From: DASUNP01 sp963728545
GTDB taxonomy: Bacteria > Acidobacteriota > Blastocatellia > UBA7656
Length of the DNA: 64,000 nucleotides
Assembly (NCBI GenBank): GCA_963728545.1
Contig: CAVSKO010000002.1
Coordinates: forward strand, 2,294,001-2,358,000
Reading direction: 5' to 3'
In this document: positions 17,490-26,174 of the stretch, one piece after another
How positions within the stretch are numbered: position 1 is the first letter of the stretch
Layout: each line of letters starts with the position of its first letter
Program-made: the position numbers and the translations under genes
The notes under the pieces: generated by a model
The model's database searches: none
The model's input: only the letters and a program-made list of their open reading frames with translations
Told to the model about the DNA's origin: nothing

Positions 17490-18155
17490 ATGAAAAGACG
17501 TAACACCTGGTTGCTGACCTCGTTCGCGGCGCTTGCAATGTCTGTCGGGGTCGGCGCCTTTTATTTTGATTACCCGACCGAGCCTGCATTTGCTGCGCCG
17601 GCGGCTGACGGCGCGCGATACCGTATAGACGCGGGTCAGAGCCGTTTCACCGTGCGTGTCTTCGTCGGCGGGCTGCTGTCGGGGCTGGGCCACGATCACA
17701 ATATCGCAGTCCGCAATTTTTCCGGAGAGACTCAATTCACTTACGGAACGGTCGCGCCCGCTTCTCTGCAACTGACGGCCAAAGCCGAATCGCTCTCTGT
17801 CACGGATAAGGTGAGTCAGAGCGACCGCGAAAAGATAGAAGCGACAATGCGCGATGAGGTGCTTGAGGTCGCCAAGTTTCCTGATATCACTTTCAGAAGC
17901 ACAGGCGTCACAGCAAACAGGATCGCCGAGGGAGTCTATCAAGTTCAAATCTCCGGAGACCTCACGCTGCACGGCGTCACGCGCGGCGTAGTCATCCCCA
18001 CGCGAGCGTCATTCGGCCCGCACGGGCTTCGCGCGCAGGGAGAATTCTCAATAAAGCATGCGGATTATAACCTCAAGCGAGTTTCGGTGGCGGGAGGGAC
18101 GATCAAGGTCAAGGAAGAGATCAAGCTCTCATTCGACATCCTGGCTCATCAATAA
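17490..18155 (+). CDS. YceI-family lipid-binding periplasmic protein (copy 2)
   Basis: A 221-residue secreted YceI protein with signal peptide (LLTSFAALAMSVGVGAF). The barrel motifs are YRIDAGQSRFTVRVF, LGHDHNIAVRNFSGET and EIKLSFDIL. It is clearly paralogous to the copy at 15833 (same order of motifs and same length) but diverged along the whole chain. GAGGAGA lies upstream of the ATG. It is separated from the preceding lipoprotein gene by a terminator, so it has its own promoter, which I could not place. Confidence 0.87.
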   Translation: MKRRNTWLLTSFAALAMSVGVGAFYFDYPTEPAFAAPAADGARYRIDAGQSRFTVRVFVGGLLSGLGHDHNIAVRNFSGETQFTYGTVAPASLQLTAKAESLSVTDKVSQSDREKIEATMRDEVLEVAKFPDITFRSTGVTANRIAEGVYQVQISGDLTLHGVTRGVVIPTRASFGPHGLRAQGEFSIKHADYNLKRVSVAGGTIKVKEEIKLSFDILAHQ

Positions 18156-18192
18156 AAAGTTGTTTACAAAGATAACGCGAAAGCCTCGAAGA

Positions 18193-18242
18193 GGCGAAAT
18201 TCAATAGCCCGGCGCGCGGCAGCCGGGCTATTGAATTTCGCC
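18193..18242. repeat. Perfect 21-bp palindrome between convergent genes
   Basis: Bases 18193-18213 and 18222-18242 are exact inverse complements with an 8-nt loop (GCGCGGCA), centred on TAGCCCGGC/GCCGGGCTA. It lies between the converging YceI and isomerase genes. It has no T-run on either side, so it is not a classic terminator; a CCCC-TTC-GGGG hairpin follows directly. Confidence 0.8.
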
Positions 18243-18282
18243 CCTTCGGGGGCTGTTCAGACAGCTTTTGATTATTGCAGGG

Positions 18283-19077
18283 CTATTCACCTCTGGCGAG
18301 GCGGCCAAGCGCGCCGCCCGGATGCCATAAAGCATACTGCTCGCGCGTCAGCCCTTTGTGAGCTTCGAGCGCTACGGTCAGCGCGCACAAGATATAAACC
18401 TTTGCCAGTATGCTTGCGCGAGGGACGAGGTTCAGCAACCCGCCCTCATTCTCTACCCCGGCATACAAAAGTACTTCCGCTGCCTGGGCGAGCGGCGACT
18501 GCCTGTCGCCGGAAACGCCTATGATTTGTATGCCAAGCGCGCGCAACGCATCAACCGCGCACATCAGCTCAGGAGTCGTGCCGCTGTTTGAGATTGCGAT
18601 AGTAATGTCGCAATCTCGAACCTGGCCAGCGGACCCGTGAACACATTCAGTCGCGTGCAGGAAATAAGCAGGCGTCCCGGTGCTTGACAGCAAAGAAGCT
18701 ATATAGCGGGCTACGTGCTCGCTTTTGCCGATGCCCGTGACGTGAACGCGCCCGCCGCGCGATTCGCATTCGATTATCAGATCGGCAGCGCGCTCGATGG
18801 CCTCAACCTCGGCTCGCGTGCGCATCGCCGCAAGCTCCCCCATTGCAAGCTCGAAAAAAGTCTCTATCGCTTCGGTAGGGCTGAGCGGGTTGTCGTCAAG
18901 TTGAACCGGCTCGATTTCATCCGTCAAACTGCCGGATGCAGAGGAACCATTTTGTGATGCGCGATTCGGCGCTACAGGCTCGGTCTTGCCCTGGATGCCG
19001 CTCGTGCGCGATTCGACGGCCTCAGCCGATTGTAAAGAAAGACGGGTTATTGAATTTGAGTCTTGCCTGGTCGCCAT
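18283..19077 (-). CDS. SIS-domain sugar-phosphate isomerase (KdsD/KpsF/GutQ-like)
   Basis: Probably interconverts ribulose 5-phosphate and arabinose 5-phosphate, the first step towards KDO of LPS. About 264 residues: an N-terminal variable 60, then one SIS domain with RVHVTGIGKSEHVARYIASLL, FLHATECVHGSAG, ISNSGTTPEL and GGLLNLVPRAS, and a C-terminal HPGGALG, the signature end of the KpsF/GutQ SIS domain. The two CBS domains present in KdsD are absent. The start at 19077 (MATRQ) is preferred over an ATG at 19176, which overlaps the upstream gene. It follows the cyclase gene by 82 bp on the same strand. Confidence 0.82.
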   Translation of the reverse strand: MATRQDSNSITRLSLQSAEAVESRTSGIQGKTEPVAPNRASQNGSSASGSLTDEIEPVQLDDNPLSPTEAIETFFELAMGELAAMRTRAEVEAIERAADLIIECESRGGRVHVTGIGKSEHVARYIASLLSSTGTPAYFLHATECVHGSAGQVRDCDITIAISNSGTTPELMCAVDALRALGIQIIGVSGDRQSPLAQAAEVLLYAGVENEGGLLNLVPRASILAKVYILCALTVALEAHKGLTREQYALWHPGGALGRLARGE

Positions 19078-19159
19078 AAATGGTTTCTCGTAAACGAACT
19101 GATAGTTATATTGCTCTGTCCGTGTCACAGTCAAGCTGCTCGTGCGCGCACGCTTACGG

Positions 19160-19972
19160 CTAAGGCGCGATGGCAAACACGCGGGCGGGGCTCCCCGACC
19201 CTCCTTCGATGGCCAGCGGGGCTACGAATATGACTGCGCCCCGCCGAGGAAGCTTGTCAAGGTTCGTCATGTTCTCTATGTGATAAAGACCGGCGGCGTG
19301 CGAGATTTTGTGCCCGGCAAAATCCTTAGACGGGCCGTAATCTATTGAAAGAGTATCGATGCCGAGCGCTACGACTTTCCGGTTTTCAACCAGGTATTTT
19401 ATGGCCCCTTCGGAATATCCCGGGAAATGCAGCGTCCCGCTCGAATCCGCGTTGCGATACTTATCCGAATCACCATAACGCTCGTCCCAGCCCGTAAGCA
19501 GCAACACGGCAGCGCCGTCGGGTATGCGCCCCCCGCGTTCCCAGTCGCGAAGGTCCGTGGAGGTGAGTTGATAATCGGGCGACTGCTTAACCCGCGAGCG
19601 AACATCTATGACGACGGCTGGCACTATGAGCCGCTTCGCATCTATGCGGTCAACGGTCTGTTTGCCTTCCAGAAAATGGCCGGGCGCGTCAACGTGCGTG
19701 CCGAAATGCTCCGGCACTCTTATAGCGCCCGCCGTGTAGCCGTCCCGGTGAACTTCGGCCAGCTTCTCGTATCGGAAGGAGTCTCGCTCGCCTCCGTAGG
19801 TGGGCGTGCTTGCGCCGAGCGTGTGCGACAACTCAATTATTTGAGCGCCCCCCTTAAGCGCGCGCTCAAGCAAGCCTTCGCTTTTCGCGCCTTTCACCTG
19901 CGCAAAGCCGGCCGCGCAAAGATAGATTACAAAACCGGCGATAAAAAGCGGCTCGCGTAGTTTATGAGTCAT
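19160..19972 (-). CDS. Secreted cyclase-family (kynurenine formamidase-like) hydrolase
   Basis: A 270-residue protein with an N-terminal signal sequence (LFIAGFVIYLCAAGFAQ), then the cyclase fold of the KynB-like superfamily. The metal-binding motif HFGTHVDAPGHF is intact, and DLSHTL-like IELSHTLGASTPTYGG, GIDTLSIDYG and HKISHAAGLYHIENM are typical of the family, which hydrolyses amides or lactones. The substrate cannot be told. GGGAG lies 9 nt before the ATG. It is the first gene of a minus-strand pair with the isomerase. Confidence 0.85.
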   Translation of the reverse strand: MTHKLREPLFIAGFVIYLCAAGFAQVKGAKSEGLLERALKGGAQIIELSHTLGASTPTYGGERDSFRYEKLAEVHRDGYTAGAIRVPEHFGTHVDAPGHFLEGKQTVDRIDAKRLIVPAVVIDVRSRVKQSPDYQLTSTDLRDWERGGRIPDGAAVLLLTGWDERYGDSDKYRNADSSGTLHFPGYSEGAIKYLVENRKVVALGIDTLSIDYGPSKDFAGHKISHAAGLYHIENMTNLDKLPRRGAVIFVAPLAIEGGSGSPARVFAIAP

Positions 19973-20108
19973 GGCACAGTTCTCCCATCATTATGAGCGT
20001 CAACGCCTTGACTGAGATCAAGAGGGCTTGGCGATTGGCTTGAAGTCAAGAATCTATCATGACGCACGATCAATGTACCAACCGCTTTTTTGACTGTAGA
20101 AGAAACTA

Positions 20109-20136
20109 TTGACTGAGACTCTCAGTCAGATACAAT
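20109..20136 (+). promoter_or_regulatory. Promoter with a perfect palindromic operator in its spacer
   Basis: TTGACT (20109-20114), 16 nt and TACAAT (20131-20136) form a good housekeeping promoter. The spacer holds a perfect 9+1+9 palindrome, TGACTGAGA-C-TCTCAGTCA (20110-20128), which overlaps the -35 box and fills most of the spacer, the usual position of a repressor operator such as those of TetR-type regulators. The next plus-strand gene is the HD-GYP regulator at 20326. The 185-nt leader between has no riboswitch I could recognise. Confidence 0.6.
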
Positions 20137-20325
20137 AGGGCGGCAAAGCTAGAAAAAAACGTTTTTAGCTGAATTCATTATTCGTAGTTTGTGACGCGAA
20201 GTGAAATTTCCGCGCTCCGGCTCAGAGAGTCCGTCCCAATAAAGCGGCGGTGAAGCCGGAAGCCCTAAACTCCCTCCCCTGAAGCTCGAAAGGCGATTAA
20301 TTGTCTGCGCCGACGGGAGGATGCT

Positions 20326-21441
20326 ATGCGCCCGGAACTTGAAATGTCTCATGAAGTCCCTTTTCAACCTTATTCCAAAAAACCGCCTATACTTGTCGTA
20401 GACGACGACCGTGACACCTGCGACATGATGTGCGTCTTCCTTTCGCAGGACTATGACTGCGACGCCGCATACGACGGCGAGCAGGCGCTCGCCAAGATGC
20501 GCACCAGGAATTATTCGGTGATACTGGCCGATCTGATGATGCCTCGCATAGACGGTTACGCCGTAATCAGCAGCGCAGCCATACTCGCTCCTACAACGCC
20601 TGTCATCGTCGTGAGCGGGCTTTCGGAAACGCAGAGCGCGATAAAAGCCATGCGGATGGGGGCGTTCGACTACATCATCAAGCCGTTTGAGCCCGACCAG
20701 GTAGAGGTGAGCATAAAGCGCGCGGTCAGCCATCACGTGCTGGCCCAGGCGGCCCACCAGAATGAGCGGCGGCTGGCTTCGTACGCCTCCGAGCTTGAGA
20801 AGGCAAACGAAGGATTGAGCCACGCGCTGGCCGAGTTGAATTCGACTTATCACTCGGCAATAAGTGCGCTTGCGACGGCGCTCGAGACTCGCAACGTCGA
20901 GACGCGCGGCCATTCAGACCGTGTAGTCGCTTATAGCCTGCGGCTGGGCCGCGAGCTTGGGCTTGACGAGGAAGAGCTAAAAGCATTGGAGCTGGGCGCG
21001 CTTTTTCACGACATAGGAAAGATCGGCATTGAAGACAAGATATTATTAAAACCGAATTGCCTGACGGGTGATGAATGGTTCGAAATGAGAAAGCACCCCG
21101 TAAAGGGCGCCCGGATTATCGAGGAGATACCTTACCTGCGCATAGCTATCCCGGTCGTCGCTCAGCATCACGAGCGGTGGGACGGCGACGGCTACCCGGA
21201 GGGGCTTGCGGGCGAGCAGATAGATATAAAAGCGCGCATCTTCGCCGTCGCAGACGCCGTTGACGCCATAACATCAGACCGGCCCTATGATAAGTCGCGC
21301 ACCTTTGATGTCGCCTGCGACGAGTTGAAGCGCGGCGCGGGCAAGCAATTCGATCCGAAGGTTGTAGAAACTTTCTGCCAGATTCCGCTCGAAGAATGGG
21401 CTTCACTTTCGCGAGAAGCCGTCGCTGCGAGCAAGGAATAA
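20326..21441 (+). CDS. Response regulator with HD-GYP phosphodiesterase domain
   Basis: A two-component output protein expected to degrade cyclic di-GMP when phosphorylated. Residues 20-140 are a receiver domain: acidic cluster Asp26-28, phosphoacceptor Asp69 in ILADLMMPRIDG, and Lys in IIKPFEP. A coiled-coil linker follows (to about 185), then an HD-GYP domain with HSDRV, LFHDIGK and HHERWDGDGYPEGL, so all metal-binding and GYP residues are present. GGGAGG lies 5 nt before the ATG. No histidine kinase is adjacent, so its input is unknown. The upstream promoter carries a palindromic operator. Confidence 0.93.
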   Translation: MRPELEMSHEVPFQPYSKKPPILVVDDDRDTCDMMCVFLSQDYDCDAAYDGEQALAKMRTRNYSVILADLMMPRIDGYAVISSAAILAPTTPVIVVSGLSETQSAIKAMRMGAFDYIIKPFEPDQVEVSIKRAVSHHVLAQAAHQNERRLASYASELEKANEGLSHALAELNSTYHSAISALATALETRNVETRGHSDRVVAYSLRLGRELGLDEEELKALELGALFHDIGKIGIEDKILLKPNCLTGDEWFEMRKHPVKGARIIEEIPYLRIAIPVVAQHHERWDGDGYPEGLAGEQIDIKARIFAVADAVDAITSDRPYDKSRTFDVACDELKRGAGKQFDPKVVETFCQIPLEEWASLSREAVAASKE

Positions 21442-21495
21442 CGCAATACTAGAAGTTGATGGATTAGCGTTTAAAGAGGGTCTTTGTGAAAATTT

Positions 21496-21536
21496 TTCTT
21501 GAGGCGACCTGTGAAGAGGTCGCCTCAAGAATTTTG
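21496..21536. terminator. Bidirectional terminator
   Basis: Perfect 15-bp stem TTCTTGAGGCGACCT (21496-21510) / AGGTCGCCTCAAGAA (21517-21531), 6-nt loop, flanked by AAAATTT on the left and TTTT on the right. It separates the convergent HD-GYP and small membrane protein genes. Confidence 0.88.
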
Positions 21537-21538
21537 AC

Positions 21539-21808
21539 CTAGCGCTCGTTCGACTGCTTGCTTTCAGACGCGGCCTTGAGCGCCTGAAACGTCGGCGGCC
21601 ATAGACCGATAAATATAGCCAGGTTCTTTTTGCCCGCTATGAAGAGTGCTATCGACGCTCCAATTGATCCGAGCGTCAGAATGTGAAAAAGACTGAGCCC
21701 TGTGCCCTGTTTTACTTTCTCATCTATTGACCGTGCGGTCAATTCAACAACATCAGGGTTTGACTGTTGAGCCATTTTTGCAGTACTTGAAGTAACGTTT
21801 GCTGACAT
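21539..21808 (-). CDS. Small membrane protein of unknown function
   Basis: 89 residues with a soluble N-terminal 35 and two closely spaced hydrophobic stretches (ILTLGSIGASIALFIAG and NLAIFIGLWPPTFQAL), so probably a helical hairpin in the inner membrane. CAAGGAG lies just upstream of the ATG. The fold resembles short uncharacterised proteins common in Acidobacteriota (from memory, not checked). No function can be assigned. Confidence 0.7.
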   Translation of the reverse strand: MSANVTSSTAKMAQQSNPDVVELTARSIDEKVKQGTGLSLFHILTLGSIGASIALFIAGKKNLAIFIGLWPPTFQALKAASESKQSNER

Positions 21809-21986
21809 GTTTTCTCCTTGCTCGATTTTACCTCACTTATATGAGGTTCAATGAATCACTGCAATTGACATACCTTCGACGCAACAGCAAAGAACTGGAT
21901 GTATCGAGGCTTGAAGACCTGTACAGCCTCTGATGACCTTCAACTAACAAGTAATGTCCCGGGCAACGAAAGATGGGTGTATCAAC

Positions 21987-23927
21987 TCAAAGTATCTCGC
22001 GTTCGTTCCCCGTACGGCGGGTGATGCGCTCGCGGTCCAGGAATTCCAATAGCGGTATCGCGTGCTTGCGGGTAAGCCCGCCGGTTATCTCCTTAAACAC
22101 GGCAACGTCCATTCTGGGGTTGATGGCCTTTTGCGCGCGTACCCGCGCCTTCAAATCTTCTATCGAATCCGCGTGAAAGACCATATCGCCTATGCGCAGG
22201 ACGCGGTGTTCTGCGAGGAGCAGCGTGTAAAGCTTTCGCGCAAGCGCAATGGGGATGTTGGCGGCTGCGGCAACCTCTTCGAGCGTGCCCGCTTGCAAAC
22301 GGGCAGCCTTGAAAGCCGCTTCCAGAGCCTGTTTCGCGGCCGCCTCCTGGTCGTTAAGCGCGGGCCGGTGGGAGGGGAGCCGCAGCGCGTCGCGCTCGGC
22401 CGCGACTTTGCCCTCCTCCGCGAGGCGGGCCACGACGGCGCGAAACACTTCCGGGCGGACATCGCCAAACACACGCTCGCGAACTTCTTCACGGCTCAGC
22501 CCGAGCGAAAGCGGCTCGCGGCGGTGATAATCCGTGAGCAAGTTGACGACGCTTTCCGCGAGCTGGTTGTAGCTTGCGGAAGAGATCAAAACGAGCGGCG
22601 CGCTCGCGGCTTCAAACACTTTGCCCTGGCGAACAAGCTCGCGCGCCGCGTCGAGAATCTGTTCGTCGGTCGCGCCCGTGCGGGCCGCCATCTCGCTTTG
22701 ACTCATCGAGCGCGCGCCCGACATTTCGACGAATATCAAAGTGCGCTCGGTCGGATCGGCGCGCTCAAGCTGTCCAAGCCGTGCGAGCGCTTCTTTATCT
22801 CGTATGCGGTGTTTGTCCGGGAGAGCGTCTATGATAACGCCGCCGCCGATTGTCACCTGCGGCGAGTAGCTGCGTATGATGAAGCGGTCGCCGGGCAAGG
22901 CCGTTACCGGCTCTTCAAGACGGAGCTGAACGATGCGGCTTTCGCCCGGCTCGATTCTATGCGTAGCGGCGAGACGGCCCGAGGCGTCGGCCCCCGGCCC
23001 CTGGCCAAGAACGACGACGCGAGCCATCACCTCAGCCGTTCCGTGGTGAAGCCGCACGCGAGCGCGATGCACGAGCGGGCGCGGCGCGCTCGCGAGCAAA
23101 TCGAGTCGCGCATCAAGCATCGAAGTGGCGCGCAGCCGGCCGGCGGGCACAAGCACGCTGCCTCTCCCTACTTGATCTATATCTATGTTTTGAAGGTTGA
23201 TCGCCGTGCGCTGGCCCGCAAGCGCGTGGTCCGCGTCTCGCCCATGCACCTGGACGTTGCGGACGCGCGCCCTGATCCCCGCCGGAAGTATATCCAGCTC
23301 AACGCCCGCTTTGAGCGTGCCCGCGATCAACGTTCCCGTGACGACAGTACCGAACCCCTTTATCGAAAAGGCTCTATCGATGGGCAATCTCGCGACGGCA
23401 GTTGCGGCCTTTGGCTGTATATGCGCGGCAAGCTCCGCGAGCGCGCTTTTTAACTCAGGGATGCCTTGCCCGGTGCGAGAACTGACGGGGATAACCGGCG
23501 CGTTTTCTAGAAACGACCCGCTGACGTAATCTTCGACTTCTGCCCGCGCCAGCTCCAGCAACTCCTCATCAACGAGGTCTGCTTTTGTCAAAGCGATCAG
23601 CCCCGACTTTACGCGCAGCAAGCGACATATATCGAAGTGCTCGCGCGTCTGCGGCATTAAGGATTCGTCAGCCGCGACGACAAGCATTACCAGATCGAGC
23701 CCATGCGCGCCCGCGAGCATATTCTTCACAAATCGCTCGTGGCCCGGCACGTCAACGAACCCGAAGCGGAAATCATCGATCGCCAGGTCCGCAAACCCTA
23801 TATCAATGGTGATGCCGCGAAGCTTTTCTTCCTTGAGGCGGTCTGCGTCGATGCCCGTGAGCGCCTCGACAAGTGCCGTCTTTCCGTGATCAATGTGCCC
23901 GGCTGTCCCGACTATGATGTGCTTCAT
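21987..23927 (-). CDS. selB: Selenocysteine-specific elongation factor SelB
   Basis: GTPase that delivers Sec-tRNA(Sec) to UGA codons with a SECIS element. 646 residues. GTP-binding domain: G1 GTAGHIDHGKT (7-17), DxxGH in DVPGHERF and TKAD. Two EF-Tu-like beta barrels follow, then a C-terminal run of winged helices (about 390-646) that bind the SECIS hairpin. The start overlaps the stop of rfaE2 by ATGA, so the pair is co-translated. No selA, selD, selC tRNA or obvious selenoprotein gene is in the window, so the rest of the system must lie elsewhere if it exists. Confidence 0.93.
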   Translation of the reverse strand: MKHIIVGTAGHIDHGKTALVEALTGIDADRLKEEKLRGITIDIGFADLAIDDFRFGFVDVPGHERFVKNMLAGAHGLDLVMLVVAADESLMPQTREHFDICRLLRVKSGLIALTKADLVDEELLELARAEVEDYVSGSFLENAPVIPVSSRTGQGIPELKSALAELAAHIQPKAATAVARLPIDRAFSIKGFGTVVTGTLIAGTLKAGVELDILPAGIRARVRNVQVHGRDADHALAGQRTAINLQNIDIDQVGRGSVLVPAGRLRATSMLDARLDLLASAPRPLVHRARVRLHHGTAEVMARVVVLGQGPGADASGRLAATHRIEPGESRIVQLRLEEPVTALPGDRFIIRSYSPQVTIGGGVIIDALPDKHRIRDKEALARLGQLERADPTERTLIFVEMSGARSMSQSEMAARTGATDEQILDAARELVRQGKVFEAASAPLVLISSASYNQLAESVVNLLTDYHRREPLSLGLSREEVRERVFGDVRPEVFRAVVARLAEEGKVAAERDALRLPSHRPALNDQEAAAKQALEAAFKAARLQAGTLEEVAAAANIPIALARKLYTLLLAEHRVLRIGDMVFHADSIEDLKARVRAQKAINPRMDVAVFKEITGGLTRKHAIPLLEFLDRERITRRTGNEREIL

Positions 23928-24409
23928 ATCTTCCGATTCTCTGCTTCCAGAATTCTCCCGATTATGTTCGTAGTAGACGCCCCCTCGACGTAAGGAAGCG
24001 ACAAGACCCGCCCGCCCGCGGCCTCTACTTCATCGCGACCGACGATCTGATCTATTTCCCAGTCGCCCCCCTTTACGAGCACGTCGGGCAACAGCGCGGC
24101 TATCAGGCTGCGCGGGGTCTCGTCGTTGAATACCACGACATAGTCAACCGATTCGAGCGCGGCGATTATTTCGGCGCGCTCGCTCTGATTGAGGATGGGG
24201 CGGCGCGCTCCTTTAAGGGCGCGCACCGACGAATCGCTGTTGAGCGCGACGACCAGCGCGTCTCCGAGTTCGCGGGCCTGTTTTAAATAACGCACGTGGC
24301 CGGGGTGAAGCAGGTCAAAACAACCGTTCGTAAAGACCAGCCGTCGACCTTCGTGGCGCAACCGCTCGCGCTCTCTTAACAACGATTCATAATCTAGAAT
24401 CTTTGACAT
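23924..24409 (-). CDS. rfaE2: Heptose 1-phosphate adenylyltransferase (RfaE2/HldE C-terminal domain)
   Basis: Activates D-glycero-beta-D-manno-heptose 1-phosphate to ADP-heptose for the LPS core. About 161 residues, a stand-alone nucleotidyltransferase with TNGCFDLLHPGHVRYLKQA (the HxGH site), LNSDSSVRALKG, DYVVVFNDETP and a C-terminal STTNIIGRI. The kinase half (HldE-N/RfaE1) is not fused and not in the window. The start at 24409 (MSKILDYE) has GAGAG upstream; the frame is open to 24490, but that part overlaps a terminator. It is cotranscribed with selB through a 4-base ATGA overlap. Confidence 0.92.
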   Translation of the reverse strand: MSKILDYESLLRERERLRHEGRRLVFTNGCFDLLHPGHVRYLKQARELGDALVVALNSDSSVRALKGARRPILNQSERAEIIAALESVDYVVVFNDETPRSLIAALLPDVLVKGGDWEIDQIVGRDEVEAAGGRVLSLPYVEGASTTNIIGRILEAENRKI

Positions 24410-24450
24410 TAGCTCTCGTTTCTTTATAGCACATACGGCTCCGGCATGAA

Positions 24451-24481
24451 AAAAGAGGCGAGCAAACTGCTCGCCTCTTTT
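24451..24481 (-). terminator. Terminator of the amine-oxidase-like gene
   Basis: Perfect 14-bp stem AAAAGAGGCGAGCA (24451-24464) / TGCTCGCCTCTTTT (24468-24481) with a 3-nt loop, between the two minus-strand genes. The A/T ends give a T-run in either direction, but only the minus-strand gene ends here. Confidence 0.88.
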
Positions 24482-24515
24482 CAGATCCATTTGCGCTTAC
24501 GGAGGGGTTAATCCT

Positions 24516-26174
24516 TTACCATTTTAGCAGGCGTATTGCAGGCCCATGTACGATACCCCCGGCATCAAAACTGTCGTGCACCCAATGTCCCGCATACCAG
24601 ACGACGAGGTCCTGGTTTACGAGCGACTCTCCGTTAATAAACGGGTCCAGGTTCGCCGCAGCGCCGCTCGTCACCGTCGAATCGTCCAGCTCGCTTGGGG
24701 TTTTGTCGATCAAAACCACCACGTCGTATTTCCCAAATTTATCCGCCTTGCCGTCATAATATCCGGGCATGATGAGGGCGGCTTCGCCCGTCACTGAATT
24801 CTCGATTAAATACGACTGCAGAGTGCCATTCCTGAGCAGCTTGCCTTCTCCAACAATCTGCTTTCTGGTGCCGTCTTTATCTTCGAAGAAGTTGTTATTT
24901 GTAGCCGTGGCCAGGTCGAAGTCGAGCCGCCAGTAGACGTGGTGCGTGTGATTTCTGCAAACGCAGCTATTAGAAACAGCGCCATAGCCGAACAACGGCT
25001 CAATAACCCCTTCGTCGTGGAATCGCCACTCGCTTATATAACGATACCACCCGGCATTACACTCGCTCAGCAGTCGCACATCTTCTCGGTCCCACACGGC
25101 GACGCCACGGTAGTTTCCAAAGTCGGTCCCGGTATCGAGGACCGAGCCGGGTGCGCTCGAGCACATACGGATTCCGCCATTGGTTCCGGGGACATCGGTT
25201 CCCGGCGCGTTGAACATGCCTTCCTGCCACATCCAGTCTCTAAACGGGCCGCAAGAATTTCGTTCATACTGCACGTTGAGGATGGGCGCGTTAGCGCGCG
25301 CGAGCATCATCTTGCCCTGATACCTCACGTCTCTCAACTCTATGCCGGACCTGTTGCTGCCGGAAGAGGCCGAAGGGCGTATGCATAAGAACCGCCAGAA
25401 CTCTACCCCTTCTCGGCTGATTACGATTTCAAACTGGCCGGCAGTGCCCGCGCTCGTACTTCCTTGGCCCGCGCTCGGGACGCCGCAATTCAACTCTACT
25501 GCGTTTGAGGAAACCGGCGCGCCAGTTGCGTAACGCACTACTGTCTGACGCACCATGTTTACGCCGATGACCTCGTGCGGGTATTTCTCGTCCGTAGGGA
25601 ACAGCCCAACCGTGACCGTCCGCTCGGTGCTGGATTTCGACGATGACGTATCGGTGGAAAGCGGCGGCATCGGAGGATATGGCTCAAGCTTTTTGCTGCT
25701 TATTGCCGGGCCTAACTCGGAGTCGGCTGCGGCGATAGCGACTGCCGCGTCGAACTCTTCGGGGCTGGGATTAGGCTGGTTAGCAGAGAGCGTTACCGCG
25801 ACAGAAGTGTCGTTGAAACCGCCTTCGGCAATGACCGCCCTGTTATTGTTGTAATCGAATATAGTCGCTCGAAATCGCGTTGGCGGCTCACTCCGCCCAG
25901 TAGCTTTTGTATCATTGTCGATGAAATCGAAAGAGAGCATGCGGTTGCGCGTGCCACGGAGTAATTTCTGAACCGCCGTATTCCTCATCACGCGCTCTTT
26001 CGCGGCGTCAACAGCCGCCTGATCCGGCCCCCAGGGCGTGATGGTGATCGAATGCGATCCCTGCATGGTCACCCCCCTGGGAGTCCCTTTTGCTTTGTTT
26101 GAAGAAGCAACGGCTATCGTAATACTCCCTATTACCAACAAAACACCCGCCAATATATACAACCCTCGTCTCAT
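24516..26174 (-). CDS. Secreted copper-amine-oxidase-like protein, divergent active site
   Basis: 552 residues with a signal sequence (LYILAGVLLVIGSITIAVA). The C-terminal half aligns by eye with the catalytic domain of copper amine oxidases. The segment around Tyr377, WYRYISEWRFHDEGVIEP, sits where the family has the topaquinone Tyr in N-Y-D/E-Y followed by a FHPNGTIEP-like run. NHTHHVYWRLDFDL (His409, His411) matches the HxH copper ligands in HNHQH, and the C-terminal VVWYAGHWVHDS resembles the third-ligand region. However, Asn before the Tyr is Trp and the following acidic residue is Arg, so topaquinone formation is doubtful. The N-terminal half (1-200) is unrecognised. GAGGAG lies upstream of the ATG. 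It may be a structural relative rather than an active oxidase. Confidence 0.6.
   Translation of the reverse strand: MRRGLYILAGVLLVIGSITIAVASSNKAKGTPRGVTMQGSHSITITPWGPDQAAVDAAKERVMRNTAVQKLLRGTRNRMLSFDFIDNDTKATGRSEPPTRFRATIFDYNNNRAVIAEGGFNDTSVAVTLSANQPNPSPEEFDAAVAIAAADSELGPAISSKKLEPYPPMPPLSTDTSSSKSSTERTVTVGLFPTDEKYPHEVIGVNMVRQTVVRYATGAPVSSNAVELNCGVPSAGQGSTSAGTAGQFEIVISREGVEFWRFLCIRPSASSGSNRSGIELRDVRYQGKMMLARANAPILNVQYERNSCGPFRDWMWQEGMFNAPGTDVPGTNGGIRMCSSAPGSVLDTGTDFGNYRGVAVWDREDVRLLSECNAGWYRYISEWRFHDEGVIEPLFGYGAVSNSCVCRNHTHHVYWRLDFDLATATNNNFFEDKDGTRKQIVGEGKLLRNGTLQSYLIENSVTGEAALIMPGYYDGKADKFGKYDVVVLIDKTPSELDDSTVTSGAAANLDPFINGESLVNQDLVVWYAGHWVHDSFDAGGIVHGPAIRLLKW

Noticed and set aside
20137..20325. 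Cyclic-di-GMP riboswitch in the leader of the HD-GYP regulator
   Set aside because: The GEMM core motifs are absent.
22062..23453. Open frame of 463 codons on the plus strand opposite selB
   Set aside because: Shadow of selB, with composition of an antisense frame.
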